Positions 45,708-53,978 of a stretch of DNA of 64,000 nucleotides are shown here, piece by piece. The notes under the pieces are model-generated. The model did not search any database, was not told the DNA's origin, and saw only the letters and a program-made list of their open reading frames with translations. This stretch comes from Chryseobacterium lacus (GTDB lineage Bacteria > Bacteroidota > Bacteroidia > Flavobacteriales > Weeksellaceae), in contig NZ_QPIE01000003.1 of assembly GCF_003336205.1 (NCBI RefSeq), positions 248,001 to 312,000 of the forward strand, read 5' to 3'. Both the position numbers and the translations under genes were made by a program. Positions within the stretch are counted from its first letter, which is position 1; each line of letters begins with the position of its first letter.

Positions 45708-47696
45708 TTAAAACTGATAATGAATATTAAGATAAAAATTTCTTCCCGGTCTTGGTATTTTGTTCCAATCAGAATAGGTATTATACTGTGTATCCAGAAG
45801 GTTTTCAACTCCTATCTTAGTGTGAATTTTATTTTTCCCGAACAGAAATCTATAGCCAGCAGAAATTTGTATTACTGCGAAAGCGGGCGTTTCGGTTTCT
45901 CCATAAACTTCGCTGAAGTCTGTTTGTCGGGAATTGGCCATCACAGAGGCTTCGGCAGAAAAGCGATTTTTCTCAAAACTGACTGATGACAACAAAGTCA
46001 ACGGGCTGATATAAGGAAGCGGCTCGTTCTGAAAATCGCGTCCTTGACTGTAGGTAAGCTGTGCTTTCCATTTAAAATCATTCAGAAAAATAAGTTCTGT
46101 TTCCAAAGCAGAATTTATAATGGTGGCAGATTTCAGTGCTGTATAGCGTTTCACGCCTTTTCCTCCAATCGTCATAGGAACGAGATCAGGAATAATTTCT
46201 CCTATAATATAATCTGAAATATGAAAATAGGAACCGGAGAGTTTTACGTAGAAATTATTCTTCTTAAAAGCTGCAAATGCATTCGCTTCCGCTGAACTTT
46301 CGTTCTTCAGCTCAGGATTTCCGATATAATCGTAACGTTCCGCACTGTTAAAAAGATAAAAACCATAACCTTCAGAAACAGAAGGTGCTCTGTCGCCATA
46401 ACCAGTGCCGAAGCCATAATTAAAGCCATTTCTGTTAAACTCAAAATTTGCGGAAATATTTTTCAGAAGACGGCTTTTCTGGTCTTTCATATCAGGATGG
46501 AAAATTTTCAGGCTGTTCAGGCCAAATTCGCTGGCTACTTTATTGGAATGAAAACCTAAAGAACAGGAAATTTTAATAAAAACATTGGGGTTCAACACTG
46601 CTTTATCTTCCAGAAAAACTCCCTGAAAAGAAGTTCGTACATCTGGCCAGGTGTACATGAACATTAAATTTTCCTCCGGATTATTTGGATACATCGTCAT
46701 TTCTGCAACGGATTGATTGTAAAAACCATTCACATTCATTAGCAACTGATGGTTTTTGATTTCGCCTTTCAGTTTGGAATAATAACCATACGTTTTGCTC
46801 CAGCCGGGCATATCCATGTGTACCGGAACGCTCGGGCGGGTGGTGTCATCCATTCGGTGGGTGATGGTATTGTAATATATTTTAGTATCCCAACTTGTAA
46901 AAAGCTCACTTTTGGGTACCATTTGGTAATTCAGAGAAGTAATGACGGCTTCTGCAAGTGAAACATCCATGGGAAGTGCGGGATAACCCACATCTGTAGC
47001 TTTATCATAAATAACCGAGCCTTCTAGCAAGTGATTTTCAGCTATTTTCACGCCAATATTTCCTGATGTGTTAATTTTCCTGAATTGGGAATACAGAACT
47101 TCCATGTTATTTCCTGCCTTATAATTTTCAGCATCCCGGCTCATCACATCCGCTTCTAAATAGAATTTCTGATGTTGATAACGGGCACCTGCGCCGAATA
47201 TTTTTTGCTGATTAACACTTTCAAATCCTGAATTGATATTGAAATCCCATTTGTTTTCCGCAAAATTCCCTTTCTGCCTTTTCAGATCCACAGCACCGCC
47301 AATGGTACTTCCGTGGCATGAACCCTGCTGTCCGGAAATGATTTCAGCTTCAGAAAGATTGGAAACTTCCACGTAAGAAGTGATGGGATCCATTTTATCC
47401 GTACATGCTCCGAAAATTCTCATTCCGTCAATGGTGATCAAAGTTCTTTCTGTCTGCATATTGTTAATCACCGGTTCCCAGGCGTAAGCGCCTCTTCGAA
47501 TCATATTGATGGACGAAGATTTTTGAAGATATTCGTCTATAGAGCCGAGAGGTTTTTCCTGTTTGTTGGTAATTCTAGTAGTACCTATAACAATAACTTC
47601 CTGAATTTCTGCAGTTTTCAAAGTGTCTTTTTCCGACTGTGCCACTATATTCTGAACAGCAAAAGCGCTGAACAGAATGATTCCTATTTTTTTCAT
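45708..47696 (-). CDS. TonB-dependent outer membrane receptor, probable copper type
   Basis: This 662-residue receptor has a signal peptide, a plug with QEVIVIGTTRIT (TonB-box region) and a beta barrel ending in FYLNIHYQF, with terminal Phe. The plug segment GACTDKMDPITSYVE and GQQGSCHGSTIGGAVD resembles the Cys/Met region of the OprC/NosA copper receptors. The upstream genes encode Met/His- and Cys-rich proteins, supporting copper. A siderophore receptor is the alternative. Confidence 0.85.
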   Translation of the reverse strand: MKKIGIILFSAFAVQNIVAQSEKDTLKTAEIQEVIVIGTTRITNKQEKPLGSIDEYLQKSSSINMIRRGAYAWEPVINNMQTERTLITIDGMRIFGACTDKMDPITSYVEVSNLSEAEIISGQQGSCHGSTIGGAVDLKRQKGNFAENKWDFNINSGFESVNQQKIFGAGARYQHQKFYLEADVMSRDAENYKAGNNMEVLYSQFRKINTSGNIGVKIAENHLLEGSVIYDKATDVGYPALPMDVSLAEAVITSLNYQMVPKSELFTSWDTKIYYNTITHRMDDTTRPSVPVHMDMPGWSKTYGYYSKLKGEIKNHQLLMNVNGFYNQSVAEMTMYPNNPEENLMFMYTWPDVRTSFQGVFLEDKAVLNPNVFIKISCSLGFHSNKVASEFGLNSLKIFHPDMKDQKSRLLKNISANFEFNRNGFNYGFGTGYGDRAPSVSEGYGFYLFNSAERYDYIGNPELKNESSAEANAFAAFKKNNFYVKLSGSYFHISDYIIGEIIPDLVPMTIGGKGVKRYTALKSATIINSALETELIFLNDFKWKAQLTYSQGRDFQNEPLPYISPLTLLSSVSFEKNRFSAEASVMANSRQTDFSEVYGETETPAFAVIQISAGYRFLFGKNKIHTKIGVENLLDTQYNTYSDWNKIPRPGRNFYLNIHYQF

Positions 47697-47715
47697 TACA
47701 AATAATTTTTGAAAA

Positions 47716-47743
47716 GCAAAGCCCGCTCACGCAAGGGCTTTGC
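47716..47743 (-). terminator. hairpin between copper lipoprotein and receptor genes
   Basis: A 9-bp perfect stem (GCAAAGCCC / GGGCTTTGC) with a 10-base loop is followed on the minus strand by TTTTC. It stands between the two copper operon genes. It could end part of the transcripts from the upstream lipoprotein gene and so lower receptor expression. Confidence 0.55.
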
Positions 47744-47759
47744 GTTTAGTTTTGAAAAT

Positions 47760-48614
47760 TTAGAAATCAATTTCAAAGAAAAGACTACTGGAAGTTTGAG
47801 TATCCGTTACATCGTTTCCTCCGACAATATTTCCGGACGCGTCCGCAAGCTGGAGATTTATTTTCCAATAACCTGTCATGGTTAAAGAAAGTTTTCCTTT
47901 ATACAAACTGCCGGCAGAAATCTGTGTCAGATTCACATTATTGGGCGAAGAGTGATTTCCCATTCCCGGCATTCTCGGATCTATTTTCAAAGTATAACCG
48001 TTGGCAACTGGGAAAGTCATCATATCCTGCATCATCCAAACTCCGGCTGTCATGTCATTTAAGGCAACTTTTGGATTCTTCGGGTTAATGTAGGCAACAA
48101 TATATCGCTTGTTATCGGAGCCTAAAAAAGAAGCCACCGTTTTTTTATCGGAAACCGGAACATCGATCACCGAAATTGCTGAATAATCAGTACCGTTGAT
48201 GGTGTAATCAATTTTTAAATCCCAGAATTCTGACGCATTTTGTGGCATTTGAAACACGATATATCCATTATACAAAGTATCATCGGATCCGTTTTTCGTT
48301 ACCAAAGATTTTGGGCAGGAATGGCTCATGCTCGTCATATGCATCATTGGAGTCCAGGTGATGGTTGCATTTTTTTCGTACTGATTGTTAGATTTGTTTT
48401 TAATTCTGATGCTCAGTTCATTGTATCCCAGAGCCGTGGTTCCGCTAACTGAATACAACTCTATAATATGGTCATTATTGTCAATGTCTTTTATTTTTTT
48501 AAGACTTGTAGAAGGATTAGAGGTCTCGTCTATATCGCTGTTTTCGTTACGGCAGGATACGAGGAAGAGGGCCATCATCAAAACGGCCAATATTGGTTTT
48601 ATTGAAAATTTCAT
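47760..48614 (-). CDS. Met/His-rich FixH/YtkA-like lipoprotein, probable copper binding
   Basis: This 284-residue lipoprotein (lipobox around LFLVSC) appears to hold two related beta domains. The first contains TPMMHMTSMSHSCP and the second DPRMPGMGNHSSP and VWMMQDMMTFP. Such Met/His clusters bind Cu(I)/Cu(II) in periplasmic copper chaperones. The domains resemble YtkA/FixH-type folds. It lies 64 bases before the TonB-dependent receptor in the same orientation. Copper binding is inferred from motif composition. Confidence 0.78.
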   Translation of the reverse strand: MKFSIKPILAVLMMALFLVSCRNENSDIDETSNPSTSLKKIKDIDNNDHIIELYSVSGTTALGYNELSIRIKNKSNNQYEKNATITWTPMMHMTSMSHSCPKSLVTKNGSDDTLYNGYIVFQMPQNASEFWDLKIDYTINGTDYSAISVIDVPVSDKKTVASFLGSDNKRYIVAYINPKNPKVALNDMTAGVWMMQDMMTFPVANGYTLKIDPRMPGMGNHSSPNNVNLTQISAGSLYKGKLSLTMTGYWKINLQLADASGNIVGGNDVTDTQTSSSLFFEIDF

Positions 48615-48714
48615 TGTTTTGGATTTTAATTAATAGACGGATGATTCTAAAGAATATTCTCTTTAAAATTTAAATAAGGGTGTGAAAATTCCTTAAAGAA
48701 AAAACACAGTTTTC

Positions 48715-49083
48715 TTAAAGTCTATATTCTGGAGGGCGTGGAGCTGTTTCGGAAAAACCTTTTAGTACAGCGTGTTCGCCTAAATAAAATGGTTTGTGAT
48801 TACCAACAGGTTGGTCATACATAAAGGTTAGAGAGATTTGTACTGCTGGCAGAAAATGAAATTCAAAACTTCCGGATTTTATAACACTCACAGGAGTTCC
48901 GCTCTTTTCAGATTGTTTTTTGGCTTGGCATTTTCCGTGACACTCCATTTCCGGCACGTCCTGATTGATACAATGAGCTTCGTAGAATTCTTTGTGGATT
49001 TTATAATCCAGAAGTACAAGAGAGTTCTGGAAACTCACCACATAAACAATTACAGATAATATAGTACAAAGAACTATTCTCAT
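48715..49083 (-). CDS. small Cys-rich membrane-anchored protein of the copper operon
   Basis: This 122-residue protein has one N-terminal hydrophobic segment (IVLCTILSVIVYVVSFQNS). A metal-binding type cluster CINQDVPEMECHGKCQAKKQ follows, with three Cys, one His and one Met. Proteins with a C-x-G-K-C core of this kind are, to my knowledge, often found beside copper-type receptors in Bacteroidota. The frame opens at 49116, but the ATG 49083 follows the -7 box and is the likely start. It is the first gene of the operon. Confidence 0.75.
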   Translation of the reverse strand: MRIVLCTILSVIVYVVSFQNSLVLLDYKIHKEFYEAHCINQDVPEMECHGKCQAKKQSEKSGTPVSVIKSGSFEFHFLPAVQISLTFMYDQPVGNHKPFYLGEHAVLKGFSETAPRPPEYRL

Positions 49084-49091
49084 TATTGATA

Positions 49092-49136
49092 CAAAGGTAC
49101 TTCTGAAACAGGGCATAACCTATGACTGCGGTCACA
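49092..49136 (-). promoter_or_regulatory. CRP/FNR-like site and promoter of the copper operon
   Basis: TATGACTGCGGTCACA (49121-49136, plus strand) matches TGTGA-N6-TCACA at 9 of 10 fixed bases. The -7 box TACCTTTG lies at 49099-49092 on the minus strand, 8 bases before the ATG. The site centre is 36.5 bp upstream of the last base of the box, the same spacing as at 43935-43950. Confidence 0.55.
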
Positions 49137-49242
49137 ATATTCTGATGATAAATATCACTTCACTCTTCCTCAACGTAAAAAATTTAAAATACCATTCTCT
49201 TTTAGGTAAAAAATTTTAAATTTAACATTTTATAAGCGAGTT

Positions 49243-50766
49243 ATGGCAGATAAAATAACATTCATTGAAGAGATGAACGCCCGGTATACCACTAAAGGAG
49301 AGTGTCTCATCCTTGGAAAAGCCATGTTGGATGGTGAAGTAGTTCCGGAAGTCAATATTACGATTCCCTTAAAAACGATCAACCGGCACGGATTAATAGC
49401 CGGTGCCACCGGAACAGGAAAAACAAAAACCGTTCAGGTGTTTGCTGAACAGCTTTCTCATGCCGGAATTCCTTCGCTGGTGTTGGACATCAAGGGAGAT
49501 TTTTCGGGAATTGCGAAACCCGGTGTGCGTAATGCCATCATTGAGGAAAGATATGGTAAAACAAAACTGGACTGGAACGCTCAGGGTTTTCCTGTAGAAC
49601 TGATGACCATTTCCGGAGAAGAAGGAGTAAAACTAAGATCTACGGTAACGGAGTTTGGGCCTGTTTTGCTTTCGAAAGTTCTTCAGCTCAATGAAACCCA
49701 GTCCGGAATTATGTCCATTGTTTTCAAATACTGTGATGATAAAGGATTGCCGCTAATTGATTTGAAAGATCTGAAGAAAGTGCTTCAGTATGTAACAGAT
49801 AACCCACAAGGAAAAGTTGATATGACCCAAAATTACGGATCTGTTTCTACTGCTTCTTTGGGCGCTATTCTTCGGTCTATTGTATCCTTGGAACAGCAGG
49901 GCGGAACTGGATTCTTCGGTGAGCCGAGTTTTGATGTGTATGATTTAAAGAGTCAGAAGGACGGGAAAGGTGTCATCAATATTCTGAGAGTAGGAAATAT
50001 CCAGACCCAGCCTCAGCTTTTTTCTACTTTTATGTTGGCGCTGTTTGCGGAAATATATATGGAATTCCCCGAAGAAGGAGATTCCGGGAAACCAAAGCTT
50101 GTATTATTTATTGACGAGGCGCATCTTATTTTCAAGGAAGCTTCCAAAACTCTCCTGAGCCAGATTGAAATGATGGTGAAACTCATCCGCTCCAAAGGAG
50201 TAGGAATTTATTTTATTACTCAGATCCCAGGTGATGTCCCGGAAAATATACTTTCTCAGCTCGGGTTAAAAATTCAGCACGCTCTTCGTGGATTTACTGC
50301 AAAAGACAAAAGAGAAATAAATAAAGCAGTGGAAAATTATCCCGAAACGGAGTATTACAATGCGGGTAATTTAATACAGAATTTGGGAATTGGGGAAGCA
50401 TTTGTCACAGCACTCAATGAAAAAGGAATTCCGACACCATTGGTTCATACCTATTTAATTTCTCCGGAATCCAGAATGGATATTCTTTCTGAATCTGAAG
50501 TGTCAGAATTGGCCTCGCAATCAGCTCTGGTTGCAAAATATAAAAATGATATTGATAAAGACAGTGCTTATGAAATGTTGGTTACCAGAATGGAAGAGGC
50601 TGTACAAAATGCTTCGGCTCAGCAGAAAGTAAAAACCGTAAAAAAAGAGCAGAGTGTAGTGGAGCAAGTACTCACAAGCAGAGCAGGAAGAACCTTTACC
50701 AATACACTGATGAGGGAGGGAGCGAAAGCCATTATGGGAATGTTAGGATTAAGTAGAAGAAGATAA
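49243..50766 (+). CDS. HerA-like ATPase (DUF853 / YjgR type)
   Basis: This 507-residue P-loop ATPase has Walker A GATGTGKTKTVQVFAEQL and Walker B VLFIDEAHLIF. The HerA-like C-terminal motor of DUF853 proteins (E. coli YjgR) is present, with the QIPGDVPENILSQLGLKIQHAL segment. Members belong to the FtsK/HerA superfamily of DNA-moving motors, and their cellular role is not settled. It is followed after 11 bases by an exonuclease gene, recalling the HerA-nuclease partnership. Confidence 0.88.
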   Translation: MADKITFIEEMNARYTTKGECLILGKAMLDGEVVPEVNITIPLKTINRHGLIAGATGTGKTKTVQVFAEQLSHAGIPSLVLDIKGDFSGIAKPGVRNAIIEERYGKTKLDWNAQGFPVELMTISGEEGVKLRSTVTEFGPVLLSKVLQLNETQSGIMSIVFKYCDDKGLPLIDLKDLKKVLQYVTDNPQGKVDMTQNYGSVSTASLGAILRSIVSLEQQGGTGFFGEPSFDVYDLKSQKDGKGVINILRVGNIQTQPQLFSTFMLALFAEIYMEFPEEGDSGKPKLVLFIDEAHLIFKEASKTLLSQIEMMVKLIRSKGVGIYFITQIPGDVPENILSQLGLKIQHALRGFTAKDKREINKAVENYPETEYYNAGNLIQNLGIGEAFVTALNEKGIPTPLVHTYLISPESRMDILSESEVSELASQSALVAKYKNDIDKDSAYEMLVTRMEEAVQNASAQQKVKTVKKEQSVVEQVLTSRAGRTFTNTLMREGAKAIMGMLGLSRRR

Positions 50767-50777
50767 TAAGAAAGATT

Positions 50778-52004
50778 TTGTATTCAATAATAGATATAGA
50801 AAGTAACGGAGGTGGTTTCCGGGAGGAAATTATCATCGAAATTGCGATTTACAGATTTGACGGCCATAAAATTGTGGATCAGTTCAGTTCGCTCATCAAT
50901 CCTGAAGCGGACATTACCAATTTTGTTCAGCGATTAACGAGAATTTCCCCCAAAATGGTGAAAACAGCTCCGAAGTTTCATGAGGTAGCCAAAAGAGTGA
51001 TCGAAATAACTGAAGGCACAACGCTGGTAGGACATAATGTAGAGTTTGATTATCGGATGTTGCGGCAGTCTTTTAAAAGGCTGGGCTATGATTTTAAAAT
51101 TGATACGCTGGATACGATTGATCTGGCAAAAAAACTCATTCCGGAAGCTGAAAGTTTCTCACTTGGAAAATTGGTGAAATCTCTCGGAATCCCTTTGGTG
51201 GAGCATCATCGTGCTCGTGGAGACGCCCGGGCAACATTGGATCTTTTCAAGGTTCTTATCTCAAAAGATACCGAAAATGAAATTATACAGAAGCAGCATG
51301 AGGAAACCAACGCGAAAACCTATGTGAACAAAATAAAAGAACTCACTCAGGATCTTCCCAATGCGATAGGAATCGTGTATTTTCAGGATGAAAAAGGAGA
51401 AATATTGTTTTCAGATTTTGTGGATAATATTAATAAGTTTTCCAAGAAACTCTTTAATTCCAAATCCCAAAAATACAGTGGCATTCAGGAAAAAACGCAA
51501 CAAATTCATTATGAACTTGCCGGAACCCCCGTTTTGGCCAAGCTGCTGATGATTACCAAGAAAATCAGAAAAAAGCAACTGTTGCCTTACGGTTTGTACC
51601 ATCGAAAAGGAAAATATTTGGCAGAGAAAACAAGCCTTCATCCAAACGAAATCCCTTTGCTGAAATTCAGTTCATTTACGCAGGCGATGAAGGTGCTGCA
51701 TTTTATTCGGGAGAAGGAAGTTTATCAGAATCCGGAGCATCTTACATCGGTGATTAGCCTGAAAGATCGCAATGAATTATGGTCAATTGCCGGCCGCACG
51801 TTAGGGGAGAAAGCCTTTTTAATTTTAAAAAACGGAAAACTTGCTTCGTATGGATTTTATGAACTTTATACCCAAATTCAGAATAAAACAAAACTTCAAC
51901 AGCTGAAAATCGACGTTCCTTCCGTTCCGGAGCACCTGACCAATGACTTGAAATTGTTATTACTAAAAGGAGACGTACAAATACTGCCACTGCCGGAATC
52001 TTAA
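50778..52004 (+). CDS. DEDDh exonuclease with degenerate GIY-YIG-like domain
   Basis: This 408-residue protein starts with a DnaQ-type 3'-5' exonuclease: Asp and Glu in MYSIIDIESN, Asp in GHNVEFDYRML, and His and Asp in HHRARGDARATLDLF. The second half has the outline of the GIY-YIG region found in similar flavobacterial exonuclease fusions (LPNAIGIVYFQDEKGEILF). The second motif's Tyr-Val-Gly and the catalytic Arg context are not recognisable, so the nuclease is probably inactive. The start is a TTG at 50778, forced because the fold begins immediately. Confidence 0.82.
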   Translation: MYSIIDIESNGGGFREEIIIEIAIYRFDGHKIVDQFSSLINPEADITNFVQRLTRISPKMVKTAPKFHEVAKRVIEITEGTTLVGHNVEFDYRMLRQSFKRLGYDFKIDTLDTIDLAKKLIPEAESFSLGKLVKSLGIPLVEHHRARGDARATLDLFKVLISKDTENEIIQKQHEETNAKTYVNKIKELTQDLPNAIGIVYFQDEKGEILFSDFVDNINKFSKKLFNSKSQKYSGIQEKTQQIHYELAGTPVLAKLLMITKKIRKKQLLPYGLYHRKGKYLAEKTSLHPNEIPLLKFSSFTQAMKVLHFIREKEVYQNPEHLTSVISLKDRNELWSIAGRTLGEKAFLILKNGKLASYGFYELYTQIQNKTKLQQLKIDVPSVPEHLTNDLKLLLLKGDVQILPLPES

Positions 52005-52018
52005 TTTGAAAAGAAAAA

Positions 52019-52049
52019 TTGCAGGATCGGTTCAAAAAAATTATTTTTG
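52019..52049 (+). promoter_or_regulatory. lysA promoter (-33 TTG, -7 TATTTTTG)
   Basis: TTG at 52019-52021 and TATTTTTG at 52042-52049 are separated by 20 bases, inside the range reported for flavobacterial promoters. Transcription would start near 52056, about 17 bases before the leader ORF. Confidence 0.6.
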
Positions 52050-52072
52050 ACAAAATTTATAAGCATTACATA

Positions 52073-52150
52073 ATGTCTGCCGTTGTTACATTCAAAAAAG
52101 TTTCTTCAAAGGGAAAAAAACACTTCTTTAAAGGAATTTCTGTAACATAA
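52073..52150 (+). CDS. lysine-rich leader peptide of lysA (putative)
   Basis: This 25-codon ORF begins with ATG at 52073 and stops with TAA at 52148. Six of its 25 residues are lysine (positions 8, 9, 13, 15, 16, 20; codons between 52094 and 52132). It lies between the promoter and an intrinsic terminator in front of lysA. The product is too short to have a likely function by itself. I read it as a sensor ORF whose translation controls termination. The caveat is that AAA codons are frequent in AT-rich DNA. Confidence 0.65.
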   Translation: MSAVVTFKKVSSKGKKHFFKGISVT

Positions 52151-52214
52151 GGTCTGGTGTTTTGGAAGTAATCGTAATCGTATAGGCAGACTCATTTGGG
52201 GTCTGTTTTTTTTT
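52151..52214 (+). promoter_or_regulatory. attenuator: antiterminator and intrinsic terminator before lysA
   Basis: The terminator stem is CAGACTC (52187-52193) with GGGTCTG (52199-52205), loop ATTTG, followed by nine T (52206-52214); lysA starts at 52218. The hexamer GGTCTG also occurs at 52151-52156, directly after the leader stop, and can pair with CAGACT (52187-52192). The two structures exclude each other. A ribosome at the leader stop would cover the first hexamer and allow termination. One stalled at the lysine codons would leave it free. Confidence 0.7.
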
Positions 52215-52217
52215 AAA

Positions 52218-53426
52218 ATGATCAATATGACAAATAGAAATTTATTAAAAATTGCCGAAGAATTCGGGACTCCTGTTTATGTGTATGATGCAGAAAGCAT
52301 TAAAGTTCAATATGAAAAACTAACTTCTTCGTTTCACCGGAATACCCGGTTTTTCTATGCTGCAAAAGCACTCACCAATATTAATATCCTGAAATATGTG
52401 AACAACTTAGGAGCGGGATTGGATTGTGTTTCCATTAACGAAGTGAAACTTGGGTTAAAAGCAGGTTTTCCGTCTCATAAAATCCTGTTTACGCCAAACT
52501 GTGTAGATCTTGCAGAAATAGAAGAGGCGATGGAGCTGAAAGTGCATATTAATATCGACAATATTTCAATTCTGGAACAGTTCGGGAACCGATATGCAGG
52601 CAGTTATCCTATTTTCGTGCGGATCAATCCGCATATTTTTGCAGGTGGAAATTATAAAATTTCAACAGGGCATATCGATTCCAAATTCGGGATTTCCATT
52701 CATCAGTTGCGACATATTGAGCGGATTATGAATTCTACAGGCCTCAGAATTGAAGGTTTGCATATGCACACCGGAAGCGAAATTAAAGATCCCGATGTTT
52801 TCCTGCAAGGATTGGATATTATGTTTGAACTTTCTGAGCATTTTCCTGAGCTGAAATATATTGATATGGGAAGCGGTTTCAAAGTACCTTATCAAAAAGA
52901 TGATCTGGAAACTGACGTACCGAGTCTTGGCAAAAAAGTAGATCACGCTCTGAAGGAATTTAGCAAAAAAACAGGAAAAAAAGTAGATCTCTGGTTCGAA
53001 CCGGGAAAATTTCTCGTCAGCAAATCCGGGCATTTTCTGGTGAAAGCCAATGTAATAAAACATACGACGGCGACGGTTTTTGCGGGTGTCAATTCGGGGT
53101 TCAATCATCTTATTCGTCCCATGTTTTATGATTCGTATCACGTTATTGAAAATCTTTCCAATCCTAAAGGGACAGAACGAATTTATACGGTGGTGGGCAA
53201 TATTTGCGAGACGGACACTTTTGCTTGGGACAGAAAAATAACGGAGGTTCGGGAAGGCGATATTTTGGTTTTCCGGAATGCCGGAGCGTATGGTTTTGAA
53301 ATGAGTTCCAATTTTAATTCCCGCTTGAAGCCTGCTGAAGTTTTATTTATCGAGGGCAAAGCAAAACTAATCCGGAAAAGGGAAGAGTTTGAGGATCTGC
53401 TGAAAAATCAGGTGGAAGTCCTCTGA
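52218..53426 (+). CDS. lysA: diaminopimelate decarboxylase
   Basis: This 402-residue PLP-dependent enzyme of the alanine racemase fold family converts meso-diaminopimelate to lysine in the last biosynthetic step. The PLP Lys is in FFYAAKALTN. Other motifs are GLHMHTGSEI, MGSGFKVPY, LWFEPGKFLVSK and CETDTFAWDR with the catalytic Cys. The start at 52218 has an ATG just beyond a T-tract; MTNRN at 52227 is an alternative. It is the only lysine gene in the window, and the preceding leader suggests control by lysine supply. Confidence 0.95.
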   Translation: MINMTNRNLLKIAEEFGTPVYVYDAESIKVQYEKLTSSFHRNTRFFYAAKALTNINILKYVNNLGAGLDCVSINEVKLGLKAGFPSHKILFTPNCVDLAEIEEAMELKVHINIDNISILEQFGNRYAGSYPIFVRINPHIFAGGNYKISTGHIDSKFGISIHQLRHIERIMNSTGLRIEGLHMHTGSEIKDPDVFLQGLDIMFELSEHFPELKYIDMGSGFKVPYQKDDLETDVPSLGKKVDHALKEFSKKTGKKVDLWFEPGKFLVSKSGHFLVKANVIKHTTATVFAGVNSGFNHLIRPMFYDSYHVIENLSNPKGTERIYTVVGNICETDTFAWDRKITEVREGDILVFRNAGAYGFEMSSNFNSRLKPAEVLFIEGKAKLIRKREEFEDLLKNQVEVL

Positions 53427-53445
53427 TATTCATGAGACAAAATCT

Positions 53446-53453
53446 TATATTTG
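53446..53453 (+). promoter_or_regulatory. -7 box of the tandem TonB-C-like genes
   Basis: TATATTTG matches TAnnTTTG, 15 bases before the ATG at 53469. Confidence 0.45.
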
Positions 53454-53468
53454 TAACAAATCCTATAT

Positions 53469-53960
53469 ATGAAAACTGTATTATTTTTATTGATATTTGC
53501 CTTCAGTTGGGTGCCTGCACAGGATGTGGAAGACCTTCAGGAAGGGTTTTTTTATGCGGAAAATTCCCGTAATTTTTTCCGTGTAGAAATTGCGCGGCCT
53601 TTCGGATTGTACAAACCTGAATCGTGTTCTGATATCTCCAAATTTTCCCGTGCCCAGTTTGAGGGAGGAGACGAAGCTTTTAGTAGAGAACTGTTCAAGT
53701 ATATTTCCGCGTATGTGGATCGAGAAATATATGTGGTGAACGGGCCTTTTTTCCTTCACGTTTCCATCAATTCCAAGGGTGATGTGGAAAATCTTGAAGT
53801 AACCCCCAAAGTTCCGAATAGCCAATCGTTTCTTCGGGATCTGAAATTCGCGGTAACCAGAATTAAGAAAAGATGGAGCCCGGCTGTTTGTAATGAAGTT
53901 CCTGTTTCTTCGAAAATTAGAATTAAATTGAATTTCACCTCAGAAAGTGTGGATTTGTAA
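53469..53960 (+). CDS. secreted TonB C-terminal-like protein, copy 1
   Basis: This 163-residue protein has a signal peptide (MKTVLFLLIFAFSWVPAQ). One domain follows with the pattern FFLHVSINSKGDVENLEV and later RIKKRWSPAVCNEVPVSSKI, which repeats the RWxPAxxNxxPV signature of the small TonB C-terminal domain proteins. No proline-rich linker or membrane anchor is present. It is the first of three tandem related genes. Function unknown. Confidence 0.7.
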   Translation: MKTVLFLLIFAFSWVPAQDVEDLQEGFFYAENSRNFFRVEIARPFGLYKPESCSDISKFSRAQFEGGDEAFSRELFKYISAYVDREIYVVNGPFFLHVSINSKGDVENLEVTPKVPNSQSFLRDLKFAVTRIKKRWSPAVCNEVPVSSKIRIKLNFTSESVDL

Positions 53961-53978
53961 ATTTCTTAAACAATAATC

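Noticed and set aside
48651-48660. Palindrome AGAATATTCT as an operator
   Set aside because: A 10-bp AT-rich palindrome is expected by chance in 64 kb, and it is not placed next to a recognisable promoter box.
52056-52186. L-box (lysine) riboswitch before lysA
   Set aside because: The region is mostly the Lys-rich ORF, and I could not find the conserved core sequences or five-helix layout of the L-box. The ORF plus alternative stems explain it better.
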